A DNA stretch of 64,000 bases from Polyangiaceae bacterium (GTDB lineage Bacteria > Myxococcota_A > Polyangia > Polyangiales > Polyangiaceae). This document shows, one piece after another, positions 17,102-27,000 of this stretch; position 1 is the first letter of the stretch; every line of letters begins with the position of its first letter. Below the pieces are notes generated by a model that had not been told where the DNA came from, searched no databases, and saw only the letters and a program-made list of their open reading frames with translations. Position numbers and translations under genes: made by a program. Location of the stretch: NCBI GenBank assembly GCA_020633205.1, contig JACKEB010000010.1, positions 682,001-746,000 on the forward strand, read 5' to 3'.

Positions 17102-18079
17102 CTACTGCGGGTCGAGGTAGTGCGCCCACAGGAAGCACATCTCGTCCTTGAAGCCGGTACCGAAGGTCACGTCCTGGTCGGTGTAGTTGTCGTACTCGCA
17201 CTTGAGTTGCAGCGAGTCGCCAGCCTGAATCTGGAGACCGGGATCCCACGCATCGAAGGGCGGCGAGTCCCAGTCGTTGGACTCGTGGATCAGCTCGCTG
17301 CTACCGTCGTTGTGCTTGAGCTCGATGGTCGCGTGAGTGCCGAGGGAGTGGGTGTGAGATGTGAGCGCGACCAACTCCGCGCCAGGGACCAACGAATACT
17401 CTCCCTGCACCGTCTGCTGGGTGTGAGCCGGCAAGAAGATGCTGAGCTCACCAGTGAACAGGAACTGCACTTGCCTGAGGCCAGAGTCGGCCGGAGCGAG
17501 ATCGAACTCGATGTCTCCCCAGATGTCTTCGGGCGCGCCGCTGAAGTAGTTGATGTAGTGCAGCTCGAGGGCGATGCTCTGGTGCGCTTTCACGGCGACT
17601 CCAGTTCCCTGAGGATACTCAAGTTCGGCAGCCTTTTTCTCTGCGATGAACAGCGCGCCGTCGGGATGGCTGAACGCGCCACAGGGACTCGCGGGCTGCG
17701 GCGGGCCATTGGAAGTCGAGATGATCAGGTGATGGCTGCCCTCGGTCAGCGTGGTGCGCACGCGACGGATGACACCGGGCACTTCGTTACCGAGATCGAG
17801 CGTCACACACTGGGTCTGCTCGTCTCCTGGTGCCGTGTTGAAGGGACCAACTCGCAGTGACTTGGAGGTGGTGTTGCCTTCCCCACCACTGCCTCCAGCG
17901 CCAACCCCGGCGCTGCCGCCTTGACCGCCACCCGAGGAGCCGCCCTGGTTCGAGCCGCCCTGGTTCGAGCCGCCCTGGGACGCCCCCGCTGTGCCACCGT
18001 CGCCGCCACCCGAGCTCTCACCACCGCAAGCACCCAGCAGCAAACACAAGCTGCCGACCAACATCGTCACGCCGCGCAT
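17102..18079 (-). CDS. Lipoprotein with PHM-like copper type II monooxygenase fold
   Basis: A 325-residue lipoprotein: signal peptide with lipobox LLGAC (Cys 18), a Gly/Ser/Asn/Gln-rich linker with GGSNQ repeats to about residue 70, then a domain like peptidylglycine alpha-hydroxylating or dopamine beta monooxygenase. All six expected copper ligands can be placed: H116-H117 (SHHLI) and H174 (LELHYIN) for one site, H242 and H244 (SHTHSLG) and M314 (DEMCFLW) for the other. Several Cys could form disulfides. It is likely anchored on the cell surface or in the periplasm; the substrate is unknown. Family call is from motifs; an inactive copper-binding relative cannot be excluded. Confidence 0.75.
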   Translation of the reverse strand: MRGVTMLVGSLCLLLGACGGESSGGGDGGTAGASQGGSNQGGSNQGGSSGGGQGGSAGVGAGGSGGEGNTTSKSLRVGPFNTAPGDEQTQCVTLDLGNEVPGVIRRVRTTLTEGSHHLIISTSNGPPQPASPCGAFSHPDGALFIAEKKAAELEYPQGTGVAVKAHQSIALELHYINYFSGAPEDIWGDIEFDLAPADSGLRQVQFLFTGELSIFLPAHTQQTVQGEYSLVPGAELVALTSHTHSLGTHATIELKHNDGSSELIHESNDWDSPPFDAWDPGLQIQAGDSLQLKCEYDNYTDQDVTFGTGFKDEMCFLWAHYLDPQ

Positions 18080-18139
18080 ACTGGATGGCTCGCACGGTCT
18101 TCCGAGCGCGGCTACTCGCTTCTGTTACCGCGGGAAAAC

Positions 18140-18180
18140 TCAGCACAAAGCAGTGCGCGGCTGCGAATGCAGCCGCGCAC
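18140..18180 (-). terminator. Hairpin terminator after the DUF4097-like gene
   Basis: A perfect 12-bp stem (GTGCGCGGCTGC / GCAGCCGCGCAC, 18153-18180) with a 4-nt loop lies 45 bp after the stop of the minus-strand gene at 18225. The tail read on the minus strand is only moderately T-rich (TGCTTTGTGC), so termination may be partial. Confidence 0.55.
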
Positions 18181-18224
18181 GGTGTGTGAGTAATGCTCGG
18201 GTTGCTCTGCTATGGAGCAAAGAC

Positions 18225-19121
18225 TCAGTAGCTGACGAGGATGTCCGCGCCGGGACCATCAGCCGTCACGACGTAGTTTGCGCCGCCAGCGTTGCAAGTC
18301 AGCGTCTTCGAGTTGCTGGCTGCCTCGTTGATGCTGCAGGTGCTGGGGTTGCCCATGTCGACGGAGTTGGTCGCGATGGCTTGGACGCTGAAGTTCCCCG
18401 TGGCCGGCACTGCGAGCTCGATGTCGCCATTGTCGGCGAAGATGGTGCCGCCGCTACCGCCAGGGGAAGCCACCTCGACGAATAGGTCACCGTTGCCAGC
18501 CGTGATGTTCACGTCGTTCGCGAGGCCGGTGACCGACGTGCTGCCGTTGTCGCAATTGACCGTTGTCGAGACCACGCTAGTTGCCGCACGGATGTCGCAG
18601 GAGCCGTTGTCGCTGAAGATGTCGAGCGCGGTCGCGCCGGCGACGCCCTTGACCTCAGTGCTACCGTTGCCCTGGTTCAGCTTGATGGTGCCGTTGAAGC
18701 CGGGGGGCAACTTCACCACGACGCTCACAGAGTCCACGCCGCCGCCGGGAGCGCGGACGACCGCGTTACCGTTTGCGTCGCCGGCCACCTGGGTGTCGTC
18801 GTTCAGCGCCTCGAGGGCTGCGGTGAAGTCCTCCGCAGGCGTGTCATGCGCCTTGCCAACTCGGGGAGTCGTCTCGACGACCACGGTGTCGCTGCTGCCG
18901 TTCACGATGGTGATGGAGCCGTTCACCGTCTTCACGTCGAGGGACGCGCCAGACTGGTAGTTGACTTCGGTGACCTTCGGATTGGCCGCCTGGACGTACT
19001 TGAGCGACTTGCAGGTGGTTCCGCCGGTTTCCTCGTTCTCGGAGCACTCGGCGCAGCCGGTGGTGTTGACCAAGATCCCAAGAGCGAGACAGCTAAGCGT
19101 GAGGAGTTTGAAAGCGTTCAT
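18225..19121 (-). CDS. Lipoprotein with DUF4097-like beta-solenoid repeats
   Basis: A 298-residue lipoprotein: signal MNAFKLLTLSCLALGILVNTTGC with the lipid Cys near residue 23, a short Cys-containing region, then repeated short beta strands with Asn-Gly-Ser turns ('VKTVNGSITIVNGSS', 'KLNQGNGSTEVKG', 'DIFSDNGSCDIRA', 'TVNCDNGSTSVTG', 'NITAGNGDLFVEV', 'TIFADNGDIELAV'). This periodic 'DNGs' pattern is that of DUF4097-type/putative adhesin beta-solenoids. The ATG at 19121 has AGGGA 5 nt upstream; a longer frame to 19166 lacks support. Role unknown, probably at the outer membrane. The 271 bp upstream hold no other recognisable feature. Confidence 0.78.
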   Translation of the reverse strand: MNAFKLLTLSCLALGILVNTTGCAECSENEETGGTTCKSLKYVQAANPKVTEVNYQSGASLDVKTVNGSITIVNGSSDTVVVETTPRVGKAHDTPAEDFTAALEALNDDTQVAGDANGNAVVRAPGGGVDSVSVVVKLPPGFNGTIKLNQGNGSTEVKGVAGATALDIFSDNGSCDIRAATSVVSTTVNCDNGSTSVTGLANDVNITAGNGDLFVEVASPGGSGGTIFADNGDIELAVPATGNFSVQAIATNSVDMGNPSTCSINEAASNSKTLTCNAGGANYVVTADGPGADILVSY

Positions 19122-19392
19122 GTGGTCCCTCGCAAATGCCGCCTTTGGATGCGGCACACGCGCCAAGCGGCGCGGACATCGTTTCGTGGCCCTGGTCGGG
19201 CGCTGTAATCATCCTACGGGAGAAGGTCAGCCGTCTTCCCGAGGAATGTCCGTCAAAGCACCCCCGAAAAAGCCGTCGACCAGCCCCATGTTAGAGCCAG
19301 CAAACAGGACGAGGGCAATCGCTCGACTATTCAAAGATCGCTGGGGCGGAGCGCCTCGAGTCTGTGACGCGGGGCAGTGAACCACGCCGCGG

Positions 19393-20268
19393 CTATCCGC
19401 GCCTGACGAACTCCCGAAAAGCCTCATGGAGTCGCTTGGTTAGCGGACCCGGGCGAGCATCGCCCAGCGTCTGATCGTCGACCCGCACGACCGGAAGCAG
19501 CTCACGAATGCTGGACGAAATGAAGACTTCGTCCGCCTTCACCAGATCATCGAGCGTGGGCGCCTCGAACTCGATGCGGAGCCCAAGTTCACGCGCCACC
19601 TCCAGCACTCCGGCTCGGGTGATCCCCGCCAAGATCCCAGACGACTCCGGAGGCGTGACCAAGACCGAAGAACCCTTTGCGTCGTGTCGGAACAGAAAGA
19701 GGTTCGATGTCGCACCCTCGACGACATGCCCATCGGCATCGAGGATCAGCGCTTCCGCCGCACCTCGCGCCTTCGCCTCCTTCATGGCCAGCACCGACGC
19801 GAGGTAGTTCCCAACCTTCGCCCCTTCGGCGAGGGTGGAGTCGGTAGCCCGGCGAGTGTGGTGAGTGATCACGGAAATACCGTCGGCGTAGGCGGCGGCA
19901 GGGGGGGGGGTGAGTGGCGTCACCAAGATCACGACGAGGGGTGAGACTGCGAGATCCGGCGCCAGCCCGAGTTCACCTGAGCCCCGGGTCACCATCAGGC
20001 GAATATAGCTCTCCGGGTTGTTACTCGCTGTGACCACCGCATGCACCTGGCCCCGCAGTTGCCCTACGGTAACGGGGAGGTCTATGGCGACCCGTTCAGC
20101 GCTACGCGCGAGACGCTCGAGATGCTCGTTTAGAGCATACGGCTTGCCGTCGTAGGTACGGATCGTCTCGAAGACGGAGTCCCCATACAGAAACCCGCGA
20201 TCGAAGACGCTGACCTTTGCGTCAGCTGGGGCGACGATGTTGCCGTCGATGGATACGAGAGTGGCCAT
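19393..20268 (-). CDS. Class IV PLP-dependent aminotransferase (IlvE/DAAT/PabC-like)
   Basis: A 291-residue fold-type IV aminotransferase. Motifs: DRGFLYGDSVFETIRTYDGKPY, the conserved Arg in HLERLARSAERV, YIRLMVTRGSGE, the PLP-binding Lys in GAKVGNYLASVLAMKEAKARGAAEALILD, and the conserved Glu with phosphate-contacting residues in VVEGATSNLFLF. These do not separate branched-chain aminotransferase, D-amino acid aminotransferase and aminodeoxychorismate lyase, so no symbol is given. Length suits DAAT or PabC as much as IlvE. Same strand as the DUF374 gene, 33 bp downstream of it. Confidence 0.9.
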   Translation of the reverse strand: MATLVSIDGNIVAPADAKVSVFDRGFLYGDSVFETIRTYDGKPYALNEHLERLARSAERVAIDLPVTVGQLRGQVHAVVTASNNPESYIRLMVTRGSGELGLAPDLAVSPLVVILVTPLTPPPAAAYADGISVITHHTRRATDSTLAEGAKVGNYLASVLAMKEAKARGAAEALILDADGHVVEGATSNLFLFRHDAKGSSVLVTPPESSGILAGITRAGVLEVARELGLRIEFEAPTLDDLVKADEVFISSSIRELLPVVRVDDQTLGDARPGPLTKRLHEAFREFVRRG

Positions 20269-20301
20269 CTGCCCGTCCAGTTACACCCGTTGCGGACCGG
20301 G

Positions 20302-20973
20302 TCAAGGCCCCCGCATGAGCAGGGGGTGAGGTACGTCGCTCGGTCCCTTGGAACCTTCAGACCAGGCCCGCAAAGCGCGCTCCGCCTGCCGTTCGGCGCA
20401 ATCGAGGTCCTCCGTCAGCCTGTCGGCGCTGCTCGGTTCCGAAGCGTCGCCGATCACCACACACACACGGCTGAATGGCAGCGGAAGCTCGAAGCGATCC
20501 CAAGCACGCCGGAATACGAAGCTCCGTCCGAAGGCGATACCGAGCGGAACCAGAGGAGCACCTGCCAAGCGACTCGCGAGCACCGCTCCAGGTTTTGCGC
20601 ATCGCCGCGGTCCTCGAGGGCCATCCACCGCGAGCGCGACGTCCTGCTCGGGCAGACGGCGCACCAGCTGACGCAGCGCCGCCCCTCCCCCCTTCGACGA
20701 CGAGCCGCGCACCACCGTCAGCCCGAAGCTCTGCATGGCCGCGCTCTGCAGCTCGCCGTCTTTGGACCAACTCACGAGCACCTGAGTCGGTCGGGGACGC
20801 GGTACCCTCAGCAGACCTAGCTGCTTACCATGCCAGAACGCAAACACGCTCGGCCCCGCTGGCAAGGAGCCAACGACGCGGACCCGCAGCGTCCAGAGCA
20901 GCAGGCGCACCGCAAACGCGAGACCCCGACCCAGGAGGCGTCGGCCGCCCCCACTATTGCCCCGCGGTAACAC
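20302..20973 (-). CDS. DUF374 family lysophospholipid acyltransferase-like protein
   Basis: Up to 223 residues. The DUF374 signature is clear: SVFAFWHGKQLGLLRV, VSWSKDGELQSAAMQSFGLTVVRGSSSKGGGAALRQLV, LAVDGPRGPRRCAKPGAVLASRLAGAPLVPLGIAF. The family is related to the LpxL/PlsC acyltransferases, with the His of FWH and the Asp of KDGE as likely catalytic residues. An N-terminal hydrophobic stretch suggests inner-membrane association and a role in lipid A or phospholipid acylation (inference). The start is uncertain: the GTG at 20973 lies inside a stable hairpin and lacks a Shine-Dalgarno; a later GTG at residue 22 would still keep the core. Follows the giant TPR gene by 47 bp. Confidence 0.82.
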   Translation of the reverse strand: MLPRGNSGGGRRLLGRGLAFAVRLLLWTLRVRVVGSLPAGPSVFAFWHGKQLGLLRVPRPRPTQVLVSWSKDGELQSAAMQSFGLTVVRGSSSKGGGAALRQLVRRLPEQDVALAVDGPRGPRRCAKPGAVLASRLAGAPLVPLGIAFGRSFVFRRAWDRFELPLPFSRVCVVIGDASEPSSADRLTEDLDCAERQAERALRAWSEGSKGPSDVPHPLLMRGP

Positions 20974-20996
20974 TTCAGGAGGAAGTATCCGCGGGG
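20960..20996 (-). promoter_or_regulatory. Hairpin at the start of the DUF374 gene
   Basis: An 8-bp GC stem (CCCCGCGG / CCGCGGGG) carries an inner 5-bp stem (ACTTC / GAAGT) with a 5-nt loop. It lies in the 47-bp gap after the 3745-residue TPR gene and covers the first possible start codon (GTG at 20973) of the next gene. No T-run follows, so it is not a typical terminator; it could limit translation or protect a processed 3' end. Confidence 0.5.
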
Positions 20997-21020
20997 CGAC
21001 CGCTCGCGGGTCCGAAGGGG

Positions 21021-24000
21021 TCAGCCCTTCAGCTCCGCGAGCAGGGTCTTTGCCTCTTCCAGGTCACCATCCGCCTGGATCGCGCGCTCTAGCATCTGCA
21101 CCGCCTTGGGCTTTTCTCCCAGGCCGTTGTGCACCTTTCCGAGGTTGAGGAACACCTCAGCCTTGGTGATGGGCGACGAATCGTCGAGCTTCTGCAGCAG
21201 CAGCGCGCGGAACATCTGCTGGGCCTTCTTCATGTCGCCCGCTTCCAAGCTCACGCTGCCGAGCTGCTTGAGCACGCTCACGTTGCCAGGCTCGATACGG
21301 AACGCCTTGTCCAGCTCCTCGAGGGCGCGCTCCTTCTCACCGTCCGCGAGGTAGGCGGTCGCGAGTCGGCGGTGGATGTCGCCAAGCTCCTTCGAGCGCT
21401 TACCACCGTAGCTCTCCACGATGCGCTCCAGCACCTCGACCGCCGCCTTCCCTCGGCCGCTGCCACTGTATGCGTCGCACAGGGCGAGCATCAGCTCGCG
21501 GTCGTCGGGCTTGAGAGCGCTAGCGCGCTCGAGCATCTCCGCGCTGGCAGCCACGTCCTTGCGCTGCTTCGCGTGGAGCTCCGCCGCCTTGACCAGCAGC
21601 TTGACCTTCTCTTCGACGTCTTCCGTTGCCTCGGCGTCGTCAGCGATGTGCGCCGCGAGCTTTTCCCATGCGGAAAGTTTGGTATAGAGCGCTGCGACGC
21701 GGCTTCGAAGTTCGGCGTTGCGCGCGTCGTGGCTGAGCCCGCGCTCGAGCGCCTCAGCAGCGGCCTCTGGCCTGTCGAGGCGCTCGTAAGCGTCTGCGAG
21801 CTCGGTCGCCAGCTTCAGCGCTTCTTCCCCGGAGCTCTGGTCCAGCAAGCGGCTCAGCATGTCCGCCTCGCTCTGGTGCTCGTTCTGAGCGCGGTAGAGC
21901 CGCGCCAGTGCTTCAAGCGCGCCGCGATGAGCGGAGTCACGCTCGAGCACCGAACGGTAGGTGTCGATGGCCTTCTGGCGATCGTTCAAGCGCGAGTCGT
22001 AGATCTCGCCCAAGCGCACCTCGAACGTCAGCTCGGCGTCGGTGTCTCCGCGTTCCTTCGCCGCTTCGATCTGCTCCTTGAGCAGCTCGGCCAGCTCTTC
22101 GTCGCGATCCGTTTGCTCATATAGCTCGCTCAGCGCGACCACGGCGTCTGCACGACTTGGTTCGTCGTAGAGCACTGAACGCAAGAGCTCGATCGCCGTA
22201 TCCGGCAGATTGAACTTCTCGCGGTTCAGCTGGGCGAGTTCCATCCGCAGGTCGCTGCGGTCGCTCGGAGAGTCGGCGATGTCGACGAGCCGCTCGAGCA
22301 GCCGCCCGAGCTCATCGTGGCGGTCGGCGGAAGCAAACAGCTCACGCAGCGCCTTCGATGCCTGAGCATCCGTCGGGTCGTCCTCGAAGAGCGCCTCGAA
22401 GAGTTCGATGGCGCGGTCCGAGTCCTTCAGCTTTTCCTGAGCGATGGTTGCCGCACGGAGACGCAATTCGCGCAAGATGCCAGCGTCGGCGCGCAGCTCC
22501 GCGCGGCGCACCAGGAGATCGAACGTCTCCTGGTAGTCCTCAGCCGCCTCGCGAAGCTCCGTCAACTCCGACAACGCCCAGAGGTTCCCGTCGTCCAGGG
22601 CCAAGAGCTCCCGCAACAGCGACTCCGCTAACTCGCTGTCGTTCAGGCCGTTCGCGAGGTCCCTGGCTTGCTGGAACAAGGTCTCCCGCATGCTCACGTC
22701 GAGCTGCAGCTTGGCGCGGCGCCGCAAGGTAGCGATCAGATCGCGCTCGCGACCATCTGCTGCGCGTTGCAGCTGCTCGAGCTGCAGCAACACCTCATCA
22801 CTCTCCGGGTCGTACTCCAGCGCCTTGAGCAGTGCGGCCTCCGCGGCAGCCTGATCCTCCACCTTGTCGCGGTACCAACTCGCGAGCTTCAGGCAGAGCT
22901 CCTTGGCAATGTCGGGAGATAGGTCCTGCTTGGCGTTGATCGCGTCGCGCAGGGCGGCTGCGGCGCCTTCCCAGTTGCTCGTGATCGGTGCCAAGCGCTC
23001 GAGCTCGGCGAGCAGCATCCCGTCGCTTGGGTCGTCGTTCAGGCCCTGCTGAAGCACGCGCTGGGCAGCAGCGGCGTCCTGACAGTCGTCCTCCAACACC
23101 TTGGCAAGGTTGCGGCGCATGTCGATGCGCTCGGTCGGCGAGTCTGCGAAGCCAACGCGCTTCTCGTACAGCCCCGCCAGATCCTGAGTGCGACCAGCGG
23201 AGCGGTAGACCTCCTCCAACAGCTCTGCGACCTCTTCGAACAAGTCGCGATCCGAAGTGAGCTTCTCCAGTGCCTGCGCCGAGTCTTCGTGACCAGGCAC
23301 GCGCTCGAGCGCCATGCGGAGGGAGGCAAGGCCGCGTGCCGGCTCCGAGAACTTGTCGATCTGAACGGTGGCCAGACGATGGTAGATGGCAGCCTGTTCG
23401 CTCTCCGAGGCGTCGAGCAGGGCTCTTCGCTCGAGGATGTCCGCAAGAGACTGGAAGTCCTCCACCTTCTCGTACAGTCGGTCCAAGGCAAGCAGCAGAT
23501 CCGCCTGATCGCCGGCCTGCTCCACCGCGCGCGAGTAGGCATCGATAGCGCGCTTCGGATCGCTCAGGTGCTCCTCCGCCACGGCACCGAGCCGCGAGTA
23601 GAGGTCCTTCACCAGCTCGGGATCGAACGTCGCCTGAGCGCGCTCTTCGAGAGCCTCGGCGTACTTCGCGAAGCCATCGCTCTGTTCAGCGAGACGCACG
23701 ATGTCACCGTGAAGTTCCGCTGAGTCTGGCGTTTCGCTCAGGGCGCGCAGGAGCGCGTCCAGAGCCTTCGCGGGCTCCTCCAGGTTGATCTCGTAGACCA
23801 GACCGATGGTGCGCAACGTCTCGCCGCGCTGCAGGGGGTCGGTCTCGACGCTGAGCCGCAGCTCCAGCACCTCGACGAGCTCCGCGTGCGCAGCGCTCTG
23901 ACGCAGCACTGGCACCAAGATCTCGGCCACGATGCTGCGCAGGTCCTCGTGCTCCTCACCTAGCTTCCGCACGGCAGCGCGGGCCTCGGCGTCTTCCGGC

Positions 24001-27000
24001 GCCTCGTCGAGCACGAGGCGATAGGCGTCCAGGGCCTCATCAAAGCTCTGAAGCTGCGTGCCGAGGATATCGCCGATCTGCTTTCGCAGTGTAACTCGGG
24101 CGGATTGATCTTCCTCGGTGCTGGCCTCGAGCTTGAGATTGTCGAGCAGCTCTGGCCAGCGCTCCTCGGCGCGGTAGAGCCGATCCAGGCCGCGTAGCAC
24201 GGGCTTGTCGCCAGGCTTCGTGCTGAGGGCTCGCACCAAGGCGTCGATGGCGCTCGGCCGGTCCTCAAGACGCTCTTCGTACACCTTCGCGGCGGCGACC
24301 AGGAGGTCGTAGCGGAGGTCAACGTCGTCCTCGTCGCACAGCTCGACTCGCTGCTGGTACAGATCGACCAGGCGCGAAGCGTCGCTCGCTCCGGACTCTT
24401 GCTTCTCGAGGTAGAGATCCGTGAGGCAGTCGATGGTGAACGCGCTCTCGGGGTCCAGCTCGATCGCGCTCTCGTAAGCCTCGATTGCGCCAGACCTGTC
24501 CTCCAGCATGTCGCGCCTCGCTTCACCGACACGCCGCCAGATGCTCGCGCGCTCCTCATCGTCGAGCACGAGATCTGCCTTGGCCACGAGGACATTCACC
24601 AAAGCGTCCCAGTCGCTGAGCAGTGTCGCGAGTTCCTCGATCTTCGCGACCGGTTCGAGGTCTGCCTCGTCCACCTCGCGCAAGCGCTGGTAAGCGTTGA
24701 GCGCGGCGCGCGGGTCGTCCCGGTGCTTGTCGTGGACTTCCGCGAGGTAACTCAAGACCTCGCGTGCGCTCAACAAGTCGGGCTTCTTGTCGAGCATGCT
24801 GGTGTACGTCTTCGAGAGTTCGTCCCAGGCGTCTGTTGCTTCGGTCAGGCGCTGGTACTCACCGCGGACTTCCCCGTCCTCGGGGTCCAACTCGAGAGCG
24901 GCCGCGAGGGCCCGTCGAGCGCGGTGAGCATCGGAGCCTCGCTCCTCCCACAGGCGTGCGGTCTCACGCAGAACGGCCACGCGCTCGATCGGATCTTCCG
25001 CTAGCTCGTAGCGGTCCTCGTTCAGCTTGATCTGGCGACGCCAGTCGTCGGCTTCTTCGTAGAGCGGGCGGAGAATCTCCACCACACGCTCCTTGTGCTC
25101 GGGATCGTTCAGTAGGGCCTCGAGCTCGACGACCGCTTCCTTGTGACCAGGAGACGCCAGCACGATCTCTTGCAGCTGATCGATAGCGCGACCCGTGTCC
25201 GAGAGTTCGCTCTTGTAGAGCTTCGCTAGGTCCAGACGGTAGCCGGCTCCTGCGCTGCCCCCCTGCGTTTCCGCGCGGCGCAAGTATAGCTCCGCCAGGT
25301 CCTCCCAGCGCTTGGACTCGCGATACAGCTCCGTCAAGGCCTCGAGGGACTTGTTGTCCGAAGCTTCCACATCCAGAGCTTGGACGTACGTGAGGATGGC
25401 CTCCTCCGGCTGGGACAGCTTGGTGCGCTGGAGGTCAGCGATCACGTGGAGGACTTGCAGCCGGTCTTCGGGTTCGTAGCGATGGTCCAGCGCTTCGCGG
25501 TAGAGGGAGACGCGCTCCTCGTGCTTCTCGGTCTTGACGAGTAGTGCGTCGATCGCGTCGAAAAGCTCACGGCTCTCGGGCTCGAACGCCAGAGCCTTGC
25601 GGTAGTAGTCGAGCGCACGCTCGTGGTTCCCGAGGTCAGCGAACAGCTCACCCGCGCGCCGCGCAAGGCGCAGAGTGCTCTCATCGGTGACGCTGTCTTC
25701 GAGCTCGGAAGCGTAGATCTCAGCGAGGCGCCGCTCGGCGCCAGCCACCTTCGCCAAGCGCTCGAGTTCGGAGATGGTGTTCTCGTCCTCGATGTCCTCG
25801 TGGAGGAGCTTCGCGATGGTCTCTAGAGCCTGCGCGTAGTCTTCCTCCTGCTCCTCATACAGCTGGGCCAGGCGGGTCAGGAGCTCCCGACGCTCTTCCG
25901 GGTCCTGCGAGAACTCGAGGCGAGCGCTGATCGTGCTCATCACCTTCGAGAACTCACCTCGGCGCAAGTACACCGGTTCTAGTAATGAGGCGGCGCGGGC
26001 ACGGTGCTCGGCCTCTGGAGCTTCCGTCAGCCAGCGCTCCAACACGGCGATCGCCGCTTCGTAGTTGGCGTCCTCCTCCAAGGCCGCCTCGATCTCGTCG
26101 AACGCTCGGGCCAAGTCGTTGAGCTTCTCCGCTGCGACTTGAGCGATGGCGACGTGCAGCTTCGCGGCATCGTCTGGCGTTGCATCCAGCTGACGCTGGT
26201 ACAGCTCGATCAGCTCGTCCCAGCGTTCAGCCTTCGAGTACAGCTCGATGAGCGCGCTGATCGCCGCCGGATCGAGTTCGAGATCCAGGATCGACTCGTA
26301 CACGTCGATCGCCTGTGAGCGCTCTTCCAACACCTCGGCCAACAAGCGGGCGCGACGGAATAGGAGCTCCTTGCGTTCGCTATCGCTCTCGGCAGCCTCG
26401 ACTCGACGCTCCAAGATCTCAAGCAACCGCGGGCCGTCGCCGGCTTCTTCGTACAGCGACTCGAGCGCCACCAGGGCGGTGCGATCGTCAGACTGAAGCT
26501 CAAGCGCCTTGGTGTAGTACTCGCGAGCCAGCTCACGATCCCCGAGCTGGTTGCGCGCGAGCTCGGCGATCTTCAGCGTGACCTTGAGCTGCACCTCGCC
26601 GTCGAAGATCTCCGGAACGATCTCGCACAACAGCTGAACATGGGCGGGCTGCTTCTGGGTCGCACCGGCCAAACGCTCAAGCTGCTCGAGCCAAGGTGCG
26701 AGGTCCGTATGCCCCACGGCAACGCGCACGGCGCGCTCGGCAAAGGCAAAGGCGCGCGCGGGGTCCTCGAGGGGGCCATCGGCGACGCGCAGCGCCGCCT
26801 CGAGGCCTTCCAGCTTTCCGAGCGGATCGTCGAGAGCACCGATCTCGATTTCGAGCACCTGGAGCAGGCGTTCGTGGTCGCCCTCTTCTTCGAAGATGGG
26901 CCGCAATATCCCCGCGGATTCACGGCGCGCATGGACTTCCTCGTGTTCCAGCAACTTCTCGAGGGCGGCGCGGCTCGCGCTGTGCTTGCTGTCGACGGTG

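Noticed and set aside
19227..19427. Possible small minus-strand gene between the aminotransferase and DUF4097-like genes
   Set aside because: It has no ribosome binding site, overlaps the aminotransferase end and gives an ordinary chance peptide.
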